Origin: Imbricaverruca yamaguchii
Lineage: Eukaryota > Arthropoda > Thecostraca > Neoverrucidae
Assembly: GCA_034440575.1 (NCBI GenBank)
Contig: JAOTOL010001232.1
Coordinates: 124,001-188,000 of the forward strand
Length of the DNA stretch: 64,000 bases
Direction: 5' to 3'
Shown here in pieces: positions 9,291 to 22,638 of the stretch. The notes beneath the pieces were generated by a model. It was not told the origin of the DNA and searched no databases. It saw only the letters and a program-made list of their open reading frames with translations. Position 1 is the stretch's first letter. Every line of letters starts with the position of its first letter. The translations under genes and the position numbers were made by a program.

Positions 9291-12200
9291 GCCTATTATG
9301 CTATACCACACACCATTTACGTCGGGCTTCATGAAGTTGCTCCGATAGAAGTTGCGCTACTCGTTCGTCCTCGCCATAATTATGGACGGGATCTGTTTTA
9401 ATCATAATTTAATTTAAAGAGTTTTATACACAACCAGTCCCCAAATTAAGGGGGGGGGCTGCACACCATTCTGCCCATTGAAAGCTCGCACGTTTATTCG
9501 TAAGTTGTACGAGTTGGAGGCGATATGGCTAAAATCAGGGATGAAACGTTGGTGGACTGGCAACGTCAGACTGGTGCATGGTCAGAAACTATGCTTCGCT
9601 GAACCAAACACGGCCTGGGGGCCACCGAAAGATGACGTAGAACCTATGAACCAAACACTTGGTAAAAAAGAAAATCTACGGACCCTCACCATAACGTGTA
9701 CAACCGTCCAGTAAGGTTAAACGGAACTACGCGTGTTCCCCATGCTTGCCCTTCAGCTTAGACAACGACGTCTATTTTATGGATGTTATTTCCCCGCCGA
9801 AGAAGAATGATGACGAAACTGCCAAGGTAATCATGGATAATTTCATGCCTGATTCTGTGAAACCACCACCAGCTGAGCTTAACCTGTCGGAAAATGCATC
9901 TCACTCGCTTGACGGCAGGGGCAGAGCCCCCACCGGGGTCCAGTGAAAACAAAAAGGATATCCATCCATCGCAACTGGCTGAACGAAACAAGCGGCCACG
10001 GCTGTGGAATGATTCAGAGGATAGTGGCTTCCATCATAATTGGCTGAACGATGCAAATGACCGCCGCAGTCCAGTCGTTCGAAGGATGATAATCCACTGT
10101 CGCAATTGGCAAGACGTTTAAAGCCCCAGTCTAGTGTCTCGGAAAACTACATTCCCTTGTTACAATTGGCAACACGCTTGAAATATTTGGCTGATATGTC
10201 AGTCAGACCTGACCTGACTGATAAGCGGCCGGTACACACGTGACTCATCCGACGCTGGTCGTCCCCCGGACAAAGCTTGACCCCATGAGGATTCATCATC
10301 CATAGAGTACGACGCCGACGTAGAAGGTGTTGAAGTCAAACAAAAGGACATTAGCTAACATTGGTTGCTTTTGCGGAGAAACAAAATCAGGCAAAATGAC
10401 GATTGGACTGAAATAATGATAAAATGCAAAAGGATGGCCTGGCGAAGCAAACCTGGCGAAGCAAAACGCTGCCATGATGGCACTTATGGAGACACAAAAC
10501 GGGGAAGTGAGGATACAAGCGATCGCACAGATGGAGATGTTTAAAGCGGAGTTTATGAATTCATGAATTCGTGTGAATCTAGTTAACATGTGTGACACAC
10601 ATGCTAACCAGCTTAGCTCACCAAGTATTTTTACAACCAAATGCTGTACTGTGTCGCCATTCAAACTGTGAAGATGCTTGTACAGGTTTCCGTCGAGGAG
10701 AAAGGCAGAGAGTGGTGTTTCTCAAGATGTTATGCTATGCTTTAAGTTTAAGTTAGGTGACGTGAGGGATGTGAGGGAAGGATATGGAAGGTGATGGACA
10801 TTTGGTCGGCATCGGGTTCGGGCCAAATGATGATGGATACGACGGTGACTGTGTTTGGTGTAGGTTGACAACGGACTGCGGAAGTACATTTTACCAGTGG
10901 CACCCACGGAGTGCGGCGTGGCGCGGCACACATGTCACCAGATGGAAATCTGGACAAATCCCCACTGGTTTAACATAGGGTTCGAATGGCTTCAACAGAA
11001 AATGTGCGTAGTATGTCTTGACTCACATGGGGTCTACTGAGCCGTGGACGGCGCAACAGCACCCATTGCAAGCACTGTGCACCCATTGATGTTGGTTTCG
11101 CTGCGGCTGGCCCTGCATGTGGAAAGCCAGGGACGAGGAGTCTCCTGAGTGAGGAGAGATCGAGTTGAAGCCAAATCGACCAGCTCACATCGACTTAACT
11201 TAGGAAACGGCATTTCTAATGTATGTCCTTAATTAAAATCGGTGTGCCGGACGGTGAATGTGCCCAACATACCTCGGCAACTACTGAACGAATCAACTCG
11301 AAACAAATACCGGCTCTGCTTTTCACCCAATTCATGTCCCTATTACAGACCAGTCTCCGCTCAAAAATGTCCCGCATGTGTTGCCCCGACCAGTGTTCCT
11401 ACAATGTTTGGTCCACTCCCCGCACTGTCTTGAATCCTGGCGCGCCAGCGGACAGCTGAGAAACAAATGTGCCTGAGCTCCGTCAGTTTATTTGTGGAGA
11501 ACCAGACCAGCAAAACCAGTTCTGCTTCTCGCACCATTGGCGTCCCTATAACAATTTTCCATTTTCTAGTAATCGATGACCTGCGATTCGTATTGTATGG
11601 CCACAGGCGTCACCAGAGTTTTCACCAGGGGTACTCGAGGCCCCAGAGTGCACGGCGGTACACCGGGTGGTGCGGCGCACGTAGTGGCGGCAGTGGCGGC
11701 TAATATAGTTCGAAGCTGATGAAGATAATCATCGAGGCTTGACCTCTTGGCTTGATCTCGGAACCGTGTAAGGGACAGGGGTATGGGTATGCATACGACA
11801 GGGTCAGAAATGGATGCTTCAGTTGTTAAGTCATGCGCCCCATGGTAACAAGTTTGGTTGCCTAAATTGCTCCGCTGCATAAATTACTTGCAACGGTTAG
11901 CGACAAAAGTGAAGAATCCCTCGTCACCCAGTGCTCGTACAATGGTTGGTGCATCTCCCATGTGTCTTGAATCCTAGCCAGCGCACAACTGGGAACAAAA
12001 ATGATCAGTACTATGTTTGCACTACTATGGGAATAATCGGTGCCATGTTTGCACAAATATGTTGTCTTTACGCACTTGAAAACACTCAAAAGACCGTCGG
12101 AACATCTGGAGCAACGTCTGAAATATGACGACGCTGAACTAAAATGATATCGTGCGTGTCCTCAGGTCCTGCAGCTTCAAGTGGCTTTACTTTTACAAGT

Positions 12201-13960
12201 GATTCTCCACAGCTTCTGCGATTATTGTTCAATTTCATAGCGTATCGTTAATTCTAGGGTAACATTCATTGCTTTCACATGCGTTTGCGTTCCCGTTGGT
12301 AGAAATGCACGATGCTTGCTTGCTTAAAGAGGCCATCACACTGCGTCACATTGTAAAAATTGTCAAAATGTCATATTATGGCAATGATCAATAAATATTT
12401 CACATCTGCCTACAATGGCACTATACTACACCAAAAAGTAGTGTAAAAAAATAATGTGATAACGTTCCTTGCCGAATAGTCCCCACCTAATTTCATTTCA
12501 GCCAGTCTTTTAGATGCCCTATACACACAGCCTGCCGTTGGTGCCGTCCACCACATCTCGAACATGGCCTAACACCCTCCTGTCACAGATTTGGATGAAA
12601 ATTGGTATACAGGGTTATCTGAGGCCCTGAAACAATTTTTGAGCTGTTTAGCTCAATCGGAGCAGCGGTTCACGAGTTATTTCCTGCGGCGTTTTTCTGA
12701 GTTCGCACTGAAGGTCAAATTTTCAGAGCCATATATTAGTGTGATGTAGAGATAGATTATGAAAATTATATCTCGTTGGAATCGCAATGAGCTCATCTTC
12801 CGATTCCTGCAGTCAGTTTTTTATTTGTCCAAGTTTGGAAATTATGACCCCGTGACCTCGGATAACGTGACGTGTGGTGACCCTAGTACAACGATATTGA
12901 AATAATTGTTTCCGTAGAACGAAAGCCTCATCATTTATCTTTCTTATGAAAAATAAAAACCATGTATATGAAGCGACTAATACCAATTTCTGTCACAAAT
13001 ATTGCCTGACTTATGCGAAAAAATGCTGTTAGGCATTTTTTTACGCAGGCATTTTAGGCAAAATGCTGTTCAGTAAGCTTTGTTTTCAGGTTCTTCGAAA
13101 GGGTGCAACATCGTAGTGTGCAACGGATGTGTTTGGCAAATATTGCTATGCCTCTTAATCTTATTTCCAACACTAAACTCAAATTTAGACCAGGCTTAGA
13201 TACGATGAAATGTCAGATGTGCAAACATTACCTGATGCCCGCCGGTAAGTACACACGGGCTTCAGAGGACAGTTGACGTTCCGCAGTCGACATCCACACA
13301 GACTCCAGTTGGTATGACACGGGATAACGTTATCTGTGAACTTTGATCCCAGTTTACGCTGCCTTGTCGTTTATCCTCGCTGTCAAGGGGATGGGGAGGG
13401 GTCTAGTTACGCTGCGTAAACCGACCGGGCTGACTCGAGGGGAGCGATAAGATAAGTGATCCCCTCATGAAACCGTGAGCGTGGAATCGGAATAGTAAGC
13501 TCCTCAATCTACGCGAGACACGAGGTGACGAGGTCTGGTCCTTAACACAGTGAAACGGCGGTCGCTTATTCTGGTATTTCGCAAAGCCGGTGGTAATTGG
13601 TACGGCGGTGCTATTCGGATCCAATATAAGTGCCATAAATCTCATATAACTAAAGGTGCGAGGCCACCATCTGAGCAACTGGTCGAACTGGTGAATGACA
13701 GTCGAATTCAGAAGGACGTTTTCCTGTGCACGAACTGCATTGGACGGTTGGTTAAAGATCCTACAATTATCCCAATGCAAGAGGTATCGCCGGTTGAATT
13801 ATGTGGCTCCAGCAGCCAAACGTCCAGCAGAAATACGCAAGTCCTGTGTCTGGCGAGAACTATGCACCCTCGGATGAAACCGACCATGGAGCAAGTCATC
13901 TTGATGCCAACGTGACCTTACCCATACTAGACGTATCGCCGTTAAGAACAAGTGGCTTCT
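9291..13960. other. Intron, mixed sequence with possible transposon debris
   Basis: About 4.7 kb without an assignable gene. A plus-strand frame at 9478-9714 (with AIWLKSGMKRWWTGNVRLVHG) faintly recalls the small domain after gypsy integrase, and frames at 9746-10121 carry short repeated motifs (LAERNK, LNDANDR). Both could belong to the same dead element as the 9.0-kb fragment, but this is weak. The block near 12500-12900, with a run like cacagatttggatgaaaatt, has the look of a dispersed repeat; I cannot test that here. Confidence 0.4.
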
Positions 13961-14153
<193 letters not shown>

Positions 14154-16451
14154 AGCGAATTACCTGCTTGTTGTGTGCATTGATTAATAATTGGTGTTCA
14201 GATGCTCGAGTCAAGATACATCAACCTCTATACATCTTTGGTATAGAGTGGTATATGCATGATGTGAAGTATGTCAGCTCTGTCAAATTCTTTTTTTGTC
14301 AGCTCCCAAGAAGTAAAATAAGCGGCGTCTTGTCTCCGACAGCGATTCTCGAGAGCAGTTACGGTGAAAGGTACCCAGCGATTCCACAGATTCTCGCCCT
14401 TAGACCTCACGTCCATCGCGGTGCACGAACTCTCCAGTGACGCGGGACGTGTCATGAGGGTGAGCAAAAAGTGAAGAGCTATGAGAGAACGCTATCTCTC
14501 TGGATAGTGCATGTGCAATGGTGCATATGCATGCACTATGCAATGAATAATAAAATGGCTCATTTACCAACATACGTGTATGCGTGTGTGAGCAGAAAAA
14601 AAGTTTTTGAACTACAGGCGTAATTGGGCGTCTCATGTCTCAATATGTTTGTGAAATATAGTTCTGCTCAGTGAATTATGCAAGGAATGAACATATTTGT
14701 GTTTGATTTAATTACGTAGCCAATCTGATGACTTGCAAAAACGGCGTATCCTCGTTGTTTCGCCACACTATTAATCCAGAATACGGCGTGAAAATTTGAT
14801 GTCTCTTGCGTTTATGCCGCGAATTTCCGGTCATAGTGTTCATGTCTAGCTTTCTGAAGCGGACACAGACTTAGGAAAATGGAAGGAAAAATTGCTGTTG
14901 GCTATATCAGCCATGCTTACTCGAAATATGTCTGCGCTGGATATGAGAAGCAAGTGACCAAGCAACATATGCAAAATGTCTTGGTACCATACTTGGTATT
15001 GTACGCTTCAGACGCACCGGCGAGACAAAACTTACTGAATAGCCAGCCAATTTGGGAGTCTTATTCGCATAGGTCACCCAATATTTGTTGCAGAAACTGG
15101 TATCAGGCTTCTAATATACATGATTTCTTTTTTCGTAAAGATAAATGATAGGGCTTTCGTTTTATATTAATAATCACATCAATCAATCATATCAAAGAGG
15201 GCGTTAATTTTGAAAACTCGTGTTTCAGATACGGTGGACGACACCCGCTGTGTCAAGCTATTCGATCTATCCCCAATTTATCATCAGGGCTAAGGTCTTT
15301 TAACTTTTGTAGCGTTTGTCTATCTGATTCGAAGAATTGTTTTTACTTCCCTTGTCAGCCAAGAAGGGCGTCTATCCTTGTTGATTACATGTTATATATT
15401 GCAGTTAACTATCCCGAACCGAAACCTACTTGAAATGAAGTGAATTGAACTTAAATTACCTTTAGGCGGCAGACAATTCAGGACTTCAACATTTGATATA
15501 CATGTAAACCTGGTCCGTAATTAAAAGTCCATTTTCCACTAAATTGCGCCCAGGAAGGTTCTGATCGGATCGCGTTTTCCTATGATTATGATTTTGAGAT
15601 TATGAGCAAAATTTTGGATCACTGTCCTCTTCCTCTTACCGGGATAGCAAACATATTAGGAAAACGCATAGAGTTACGATAAATCTTCTAAGGTTTATTA
15701 AGGTCAAGGTTACTATCCTTACATCATGTGCACAAGTTATCGCTTGTAAGTACAAAATATAATGCTTAATGTCCCTTGTAAGTTCCCGCACCAGTAGAAA
15801 CCAACAAAAGTTATCAATACAAACAAGTAACTCACATATTTAGCTCTAGTTTTGTCCTCGAAAGCCGTGAAATGGAAGCTTCCCAACCATACCATCCTGC
15901 CATACACTCTCGGACTTCTTTCTTTCTGCATCTGTCGGCTTCCTCACCATAATCTGGTGGCCTGTAGTGTGTCACAATAATTAATTTTGTTTCATTCCTC
16001 AACGTAAGATTCAAACATAAATATTTCACTGACTCTCCACAAGCAACATTACCAAGAGTATGCTATTTCATAGCTTAGCACATAAACAAGAGTATTTCAC
16101 CTCCCATCCTTCACATGCTTTGACGAGAATGCATGCATCAAGCCAATTAAAATTCCTGCAAATCAACCCAAAAGATTCATTCATTAAGATTCTATTTTCT
16201 GAAGTCATTCGTGACATTTCATCATTATTCAGTTTGCGTACTCTTTTATCAGCAGACGATGTCAAAAGCTTCCGCTACATTATATCCTCAGCTGACGGAG
16301 TGCGCTTGCAGGGATACCTCATTTGCTGGCATGCGTGGCCCGTTAGATGGGTTTGGAACTAAATTCGGCAAAATCAGAATCGTTCACGATGACTCAGGCT
16401 TTCACCAGTCCAAATGATGTAATACCGCTTAATGTGGGAATGCAGTTTACA
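14154..16451. other. Intron, nothing recognised
   Basis: Single-copy-looking AT-leaning sequence. A plus-strand open frame at 14879-15148 (89 codons) has no family resemblance. No arrays or terminal repeats were seen. Confidence 0.5.
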
Positions 16452-17288
16452 TTAACCCGCCCAGTCTCTCCGGTCAGATCCTCACACCCCGTCTCTGGGG
16501 GGGAATAGTAACTCTCCTCTAAAATCCAAACTAAGAGTCGCAGCACGAAAACGAAAGATGTGTCATCGGAAAGCGCTCGACGAATAGGGTCCGGATCCAC
16601 CCTCGAAAACAATCTTCCCCCCAAAGGTGACGTCACTAGGGGGCTAGATTTTCACGATTTTTCACGACTTACATTATGTTTTTAGCTCTCGGGATTCCAT
16701 TTTTGGGGATATTTTATTAAAAATATCTTGAATAAGAAAAGGACAGGGAAATCGACCGGGGCCAAAACATTTCCCCCCCATTTTTTTTTTATCATTTGGA
16801 AATTTCAAAATTTTGAGTATTCAAGTTTTCGTTATTTTTCCTTTTCTAATGGGTAGAGCAGACCGGGAAACGTTGTTGTGAGTCAATTTGCTCTCATAAA
16901 AATGCCTACTTTAGCCAGAATATCCGATTTGAACTCTAATAAGGAAATACGCAAAATTATTAAGTAGTCAAAAACGGAAAAAATGAGCAATTCCTCTTGC
17001 ACGTTTTATTGCATCACTAAAGATAAGCAAACGCTGAAAGTTTCATTGAAATATCTGTATGCGTTAAGGCGTGACGAGTGGTTGAACTTTTTTTGGAGGT
17101 GACCTCACTTGACCTTGACTAACTCGTTGACCCTAGATAACCTGAATTCAAAATCTTGAAAAAGCATGCCAAATTGATGTGGGAAAAGGTATGCCAAATT
17201 TTGGCGCGCTGCCACGCGCAGTTCATTCACTATACGCCAAAAACCTGAAGGGGGGCGATTGAAAACCCCCCGAGACGGCGCTGGTTAA
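16452..17288 (+). mobile_element. TTAA-bounded piggyBac-like non-autonomous element, copy 2
   Basis: An 837-bp unit from TTAA at 16452-16455 to TTAA at 17285-17288. The left terminus is TTAACCCGCCCAGTCTCTCC; the right terminus read inward is TTAACCAGCGCCGTCTCGG. It aligns by eye along its whole length, in opposite orientation, with 8142-8992. Shared blocks include the Ccc-rich GGTCAGATCCTCACACC near the left end, a perfect GTGACGTCAC near 16627, and TGACCTTGACTAACTCGTTG near 17110. No coding capacity. Copies 1 and 2 differ at many positions, so they are old insertions. Confidence 0.87.
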
Positions 17289-19428
17289 GAGACATGTAGG
17301 GGAAAGTGAGGTTAGTTGAGCATACAGGCAAGTTGATCCATCCCAATTATCTCACCTCCTATATGGTGTCATGAGAACTGATAAGCCAGTTACCAACATT
17401 TCGAAGAAAGTTTCATTTTTTGTTGGATGGAGGGCGGAGAGCGCTAGTTATTTAGTGAACACTGAACAGAAATGTGCTTTTTAAGGTCTGAAGTAAGTTT
17501 TCCTTGACTTGGAAATGTGTTTATTTTCCTTAATTGGCAACTGGTAGGAGGCTTCGGATCACAGCACACAATTATAGGAGTGTGGTTTCTCTTGATGTCC
17601 ACCAAAGCCACATCTGGGTGGGATGGTCAGGAGATGGACAGCCATACATTATGTGAAGTGAGGTGGGTATGTGGCTAGTTGAGCAATCGACACCGGGGAA
17701 AGATGAGCCGTGGCTGAGCAGTGGCCTATTAATGTGCTAAGCGCTGCTGATGTTTTTCTCATGAAACATGACATAAATTGACATAAAATTGTTGTTCAGC
17801 CTATTGCCGTTGGTCAGATTGTTCTAGGATGAGCTGTGATGTGACAATACCAGAGTAAAGGGCGGATAAATTCTAGGTCAAAATACATTACATAGTATTT
17901 TCTAATAGTATTCATGTTTTCCCGCCAGAACATGTGAAATGACGAAAAGTGACGACAAAATGCTTGCAACACTAAAAGTAACACTCACAAGTAGACGCCA
18001 CAGCATTTGTTTACATATATAAGGTTCCTGGTCGACTTACCCCACCCCTAGGATCAACTTTCCACACGCCCGGGGTACGTTGAGACAAAGGTGATACGTC
18101 AGAACAACTCAAAATATCACTGATTTACAATTGTTTGGAAAAAAATGTTTGCGTGACTCATGTATGCCCAAAAGATCACTCTTTCAGAAGGTGTGCACAA
18201 CAAATAAATCTGTCTCACCACATGTGCTCAAAGCCTACTCAAGTAAAAATTGGCTCAACTTACCCCAACTTCCCCTTCTACGCTATGTTGGACTTTACTT
18301 ATTTTCTTCATTTTACATATCAGATTTGTATCAATTTTTTTATCTTAGCGTACATTACCCATCTACATATCTTTAGTGATGTGCTTAAACCTTGACTTCA
18401 ATTGTTAGGGGAGTAAGCCTCTGTTTGTGATCTGCGTAAATAAACACAAACATAAACATTATTGAATCACTTAGCTATGGATAACAAATCTAGTTTGTCA
18501 GACAGCACATCAGTATAGCCATGAAGTTCCCCAGTTGTTTATAACACTTTTGACATTTGCATAAAACACCATAAGCCATACGTCTCCTTTCAAGCAATAT
18601 ACGACTTTATTTCCATCGCTCCGCACACACCATGCGCTGCCTGGTTTCCTTGTCATGGACGACTGTGCAGTATCTCATGCTACGTACCATCTCCTATTAT
18701 CCACTACTTAGTAGCTTCACTCCCTTCTTGCTTAGATGAAGCCCATCTAAAGCAAGGGTATCTAATCACCCCAAAAGTCACTCCAACATCCATAAACCAT
18801 AATCTTGCTTTCCACCCATAACTTACCTAGTCCAATAATATTTTATCCGCCCCTGGTGTACCAATAATTACACATTATACTCTGTGAAGGATTGATATCA
18901 ACACGCCTTTTCTACTTGTAACTAATCTGCCTATCAGAGCTCTATACGCTCTGTAGGCTGTGTAGGCTTCCCTGTTATCCAGATGCTATCATGTCAATTG
19001 GAACTGCCTTTTGGTTCAGAGTCAAGACACGGAACTTCAAGTTTCACATGCTTCATATGAGGTGTGCGTAAGGATTGTGGCCGACCAAGTTTTGTCCAAG
19101 AACAAAGTAACCTGCGATCTGGTCAATTTCTGCCTGTAATTTGGCTAAAAACATCGGTTTTCCTCAGATAAGTACCTCAAAAGTCATCATTCGAGTTTTA
19201 CATCTAACTTTAGCACAACTTGAAATACAGCTCTGAAATTCAGCTTAGACTTCACATCGTGGTAATCATGACTAGGTTATGTTACTTGAAATTACTTATG
19301 TGCTGTGTCTTTGTATTCTGACATTTTACTATGAGCTGACTGAGTTTGTTAATCGCAACAATAACGGGAAAATCCCCCACGTACAGGCAAAATACGTCCT
19401 TAGCATGTATTTCCGGTCAGCTCATCAC
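17289..19428. other. Intron, nothing recognised
   Basis: The first part (17290-17720) repeats the phrase 'ttgagca' in a T-rich context and may be another dispersed repeat. The rest appears single-copy. No coding frame with family resemblance was seen. Confidence 0.45.
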
Positions 19429-19447
19429 ACACACACACACACACACC
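19429..19447. repeat. Short (CA)n run
   Basis: About nine CA units. It sits where the left end of the third TTAA element should be and may have replaced that terminus. Confidence 0.9.
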
Positions 19448-20215
19448 GTCACAGTGGGGGTTGATACAAACCCTCACTCTAATCTCTATACCAGGCGTCG
19501 CACGAAAACGGCAGAGGTGTTATCGGAAAGCGCTCGACGAGAAGGGCCAGAACCAATCCCCAAAATTACTTCTCCCACCCAAAAGTGACGCCACAAGGGG
19601 GTCTATGTGTTCACGACTGACTTCACGTCTTTGGATCTGGAGAGTTTATTTTGGGGAGATTTTGAGGAAGAAAAATTTGGAATCAGAAAAGAAAGGCGAC
19701 CATGGCCCTAATATTTCTGCCCGCGAATTTTTTTTTCTCCTCAAAATTCAAATTTTAGAGCTTTCAATTTTCTCTAATTTATATATTCTTTATGGATAGA
19801 GCAAAACGTAAGACGTTGTTTGAAGTCGACTTCCTCTCGCAAAAAATGCTTCTTTTAGCCAGAGTCATCGATTTTAGCCCCAGTGGGCAAATATGCAACA
19901 CTAATTTATCATCAACAACTAAAAAATTATCTGGTGCGTTTTGTTTCATCCATAAAAACAGCAAACACTGAAAGTTCCATTTAAATATCTTTATCCGCTA
20001 AAGCGTGACGACTGGTTGAACGTTTCTGGAGGTGACCTCATTTGACCTTGACTAATACGTTGACCCTAGATGACCTGACCTGAAAACTTTTACACAACAT
20101 GCCAAATTAATGTAGGAAAAGGTATGCTAAATTTCTGTGTGCTACCACGCGCCGTTCTTTCAATATCCGCGGACAACCTGGTGGGGGAGAGGGACATATC
20201 AACCCCAAGGGTTAA
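19448..20215 (+). mobile_element. TTAA-bounded piggyBac-like element, degraded copy 3
   Basis: The body matches copies 1 and 2: GCACGAAAACG, then TCGGAAAGCGCTCGACGA, then GTGACGCCACAAGGGGG, and further on TTTGACCTTGACTAATACGTT. The right end keeps TTAA at 20212-20215 preceded by CCCCAAGGG. The left terminus is not recognisable and abuts a CA run. The CRE palindrome is broken by one change (TGACGCCA), whereas TGACCTTGA survives. Confidence 0.8.
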
Positions 20216-21205
20216 CGCACCACTGTACTATCACATAAGTGTGACAACGAATCAGGTGAACAAGAAAAACTACTGCGAACAATATTCATGAAACCACGGT
20301 ATACGTGTTTAGAATGGCTTAAAACAGCGAAAAAAACATGAATTTCAAACAAATTAAGGTGCAATGTCAAACATATGTGAAAACGAAGTTTCGTAAAAAG
20401 AGTGAGAAAAACGGCAAACATCACCCAGGCAGCATACAGCTGGCAGCGTGTTTAGTGTATATATATGTATATATATATATGTATATGATTCCTAAAACCC
20501 AGTTGAAAATCTTGCACGTATATATCCTAATGACCAGGAAAAACGTCACCTAGTCTTCAAGAAGCTTTTAATCGGGATTTCAGTCTTTGTGTCTGCCATC
20601 TCTAATCAGAAATAGATTAGACCAGCCGCTTCTCGAAGCCAGTACTGGTACCTGTGCAAAAACAGTACAGGGCAATAATACAAACAGGTGTAGAAGCAAG
20701 AAACAAAGGGCGCTGGGGGTTGGCCGTGATGGTAGAATCATGCGACCGCTGGCAGTTTGGCTCTAAATGGCCAAACCTGGTCGACGCGACCTACAACTCA
20801 AATGTCCAACCGATCGCTGGCAGTGGACGCCAAGTTCGTCGACTCGGTTCACTTCCAACGTTCGCATGGCCGCTCAAATGGCGTCCGTAATAACATATTA
20901 AAGACCAACTTGAAGGCCACGAAGTTGGATGCATGTGAACACCCGAAAGGCAGGTCAAATCAACCAGAGTATTACTCTCGCAATATGTCGATGAACCGAA
21001 GCAATCCGCTAGATAATACCATCACCTGAGTAGTTGGGTGTTGTTAGTAGTGGATGCTTTCTATAACAAGTCCCGTATTGGTGGTGGATATATTGGAAAT
21101 CAATCTTAATAGCATCCATATTTCAAGCATGTAACAATATACTGCGCCGACCGGCTGCCAATGGAAGCCAGATCTATTGCGACCTCTGCTATCCAGTGCA
21201 CTTAC
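20216..21205. other. Intron, short TA run, nothing else recognised
   Basis: Contains a short TA/TG-rich run near 20456-20490. Open frames at 20654-21029 have no family resemblance. Confidence 0.5.
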
Positions 21206-21284
21206 ATCGACTTTGTAGCACGTCACCATTCTTGTAGATCAAATGACCATCTTCGTCATCTTCTACCGAAGGCTCATGAGAGTT
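21206..21284 (-). CDS. Doa: Doa/CLK kinase exon: DDEDGHLIY linker before the kinase fold
   Basis: A 79-bp exon of 26 codons plus one base (T, which completes Tyr with the next exon). It reads NSHEPSVEDDEDGHLIY then KNGDVLQSR, the acidic linker and first strand just N-terminal of the kinase fold in LAMMER kinases (SVEDDxxGHLIY; family knowledge). The acceptor is tgtcattcgcag and the donor a perfect GTAAGT at 21200-21205. It starts in phase 0, the phase in which both the 22639-25488 exon and the 46517-46670 exon end, so it is the common acceptor for the two alternative N-termini. Confidence 0.95.
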
Positions 21285-21639
21285 CTGCGAATGACACAAG
21301 GCAGAGCTAGGTGGCGTGGTGATGCCCATGAGCACAGCATGCACAAAGCACACACGTGAGCGCGTTACCAATCAACACGGATGTCCGCGGGTACGGGAAC
21401 ACAAAGCACACTTGTGAACAATTTGGAGAGCAACACGGATGTCCATGGACACAGCAAGCACACAGCACAAAGTCAATACATTTACATAAGCTGTGCGTCG
21501 TTTGTCTCCACTATGAAGTTACTTTGTACGCTGCCCGATGTTGCCTAATGCTGTACACCATTGCTCGGATAAATTCGCTAAGGTCGCCAACGTCTTTTGT
21601 TTGCACAAGACGTCACTGGGCTTGACCGTATTATACGCA

Positions 21640-22019
21640 GGATAATGATTACCGTTCTCCATTGGCTGTACCATACGCATGGGAAGGGCTACCGTTCTCC
21701 ATTCTACATTGCTACACACAGTGTTAGGGTTACCTTCTCCATCTGCCGGACAATACGCAGGGTAATGACTAGCGTTCTCCATCGGCTATGCTACACACAA
21801 TGTCATGGCTACTATTCTCCATTGACCATACTATGTCAAGGGTAATGGCTACCGTTCTCCATTGGCCGTACTAGATACAGTGCCATGGTTGTCGTTCTCC
21901 ATTGGTCATACCACACAGTGCCATGGTTGCCGTTCTCCATTGGCTGCACTATACGCAGGGTCACGGCTGCCGTTCTCCATTGGCTGCACAATACGCGGGG
22001 TAATAGATACCGTTCTCGC
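21640..22019. repeat. ~40-bp diverged minisatellite
   Basis: About nine units of 38-42 bp built around CCGTTCTCCATTGGC followed by a variable TATACGCAGGGTAATGG-like stretch. Units differ strongly, so it is an old array. Confidence 0.9.
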
Positions 22020-22237
22020 AGTAATTGCCGCCCGCGGGGGCCGTGCGATGCAGCAACATTAGTGAATGCCATGCGTGGTGTGTGGCAGAGGCCTGGTCGT
22101 GATTGGCATGTCACCGTGTCGAACCGACTGTCACCAGCGGCCGGTTCTGTGTAGCCAGGCATGCTAACACAGAGCGTGTTGGTCCGGACAGGCAACGGGC
22201 ACTCAGGTAGACGGCGGGCACTCAGCTGGGCACTCAG

Positions 22238-22402
22238 GCGGGCACTCACCAGTCGTCTGGTGGCGTGCAGTACCGAGCGTTGGTTAGTCAAGAGGCCGGG
22301 TGGTACGTCCTGCGCCGGTGGCGGGCACTCACCAGTCGTCTGGTGGCGTGCAGTATCGAGCGTTGGTTAGTCAAGAGGCCGGGTGGTACGTCCTGCGCCG
22401 GC
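22238..22402. repeat. 83-bp direct duplication
   Basis: Two nearly identical 83-bp copies starting GCGGGCACTCACCAGTCGTC at 22238 and 22321. Confidence 0.95.
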
Positions 22403-22552
22403 TAGTGACGTGCCTACAAATCCTCCTACGCCCTCACACATACAAAATAAACGAGCGCAGGAAGATTCAAATATCCGTGGCACGTCCCAGCAACAAATGC
22501 TCACGTGGTAGCTGAGCAAACTGTTAGTCGTGAGCAAACAGGATCTACCCCG

Positions 22553-22619
22553 ACTGATTACGGAACCACAGAGGACTAATTACGGAACCACAGAGGACTG
22601 ATTACGGAACCAGAGAGAA
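22553..22619. repeat. 22-bp repeat just past the long-exon donor
   Basis: Three units of 22 bp around GATTACGGAACCACAGAGGA, ending about 18 bp from the splice donor. Translating past the donor into this repeat gives a 20-codon tail and a stop, which would be the product if the intron were retained. Confidence 0.9.
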
Positions 22620-22638
22620 CTGACCACGGAGCGTCTAC

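Larger units (their letters stand above)
21285..22638. other. Intron (1.35 kb) between long N-terminal exon and linker exon
   Basis: Phase-0 intron with donor GTAGAC at 22633-22638. It is filled largely by three different tandem repeats (21640-22019, 22238-22402, 22553-22619). Confidence 0.85.

Noticed and set aside
22576..22638. 20-residue C-terminal tail extending the long exon frame to a stop
   Set aside because: A GTAGAC donor in the correct phase precedes it, and the tail is translated from an intronic 22-bp repeat.
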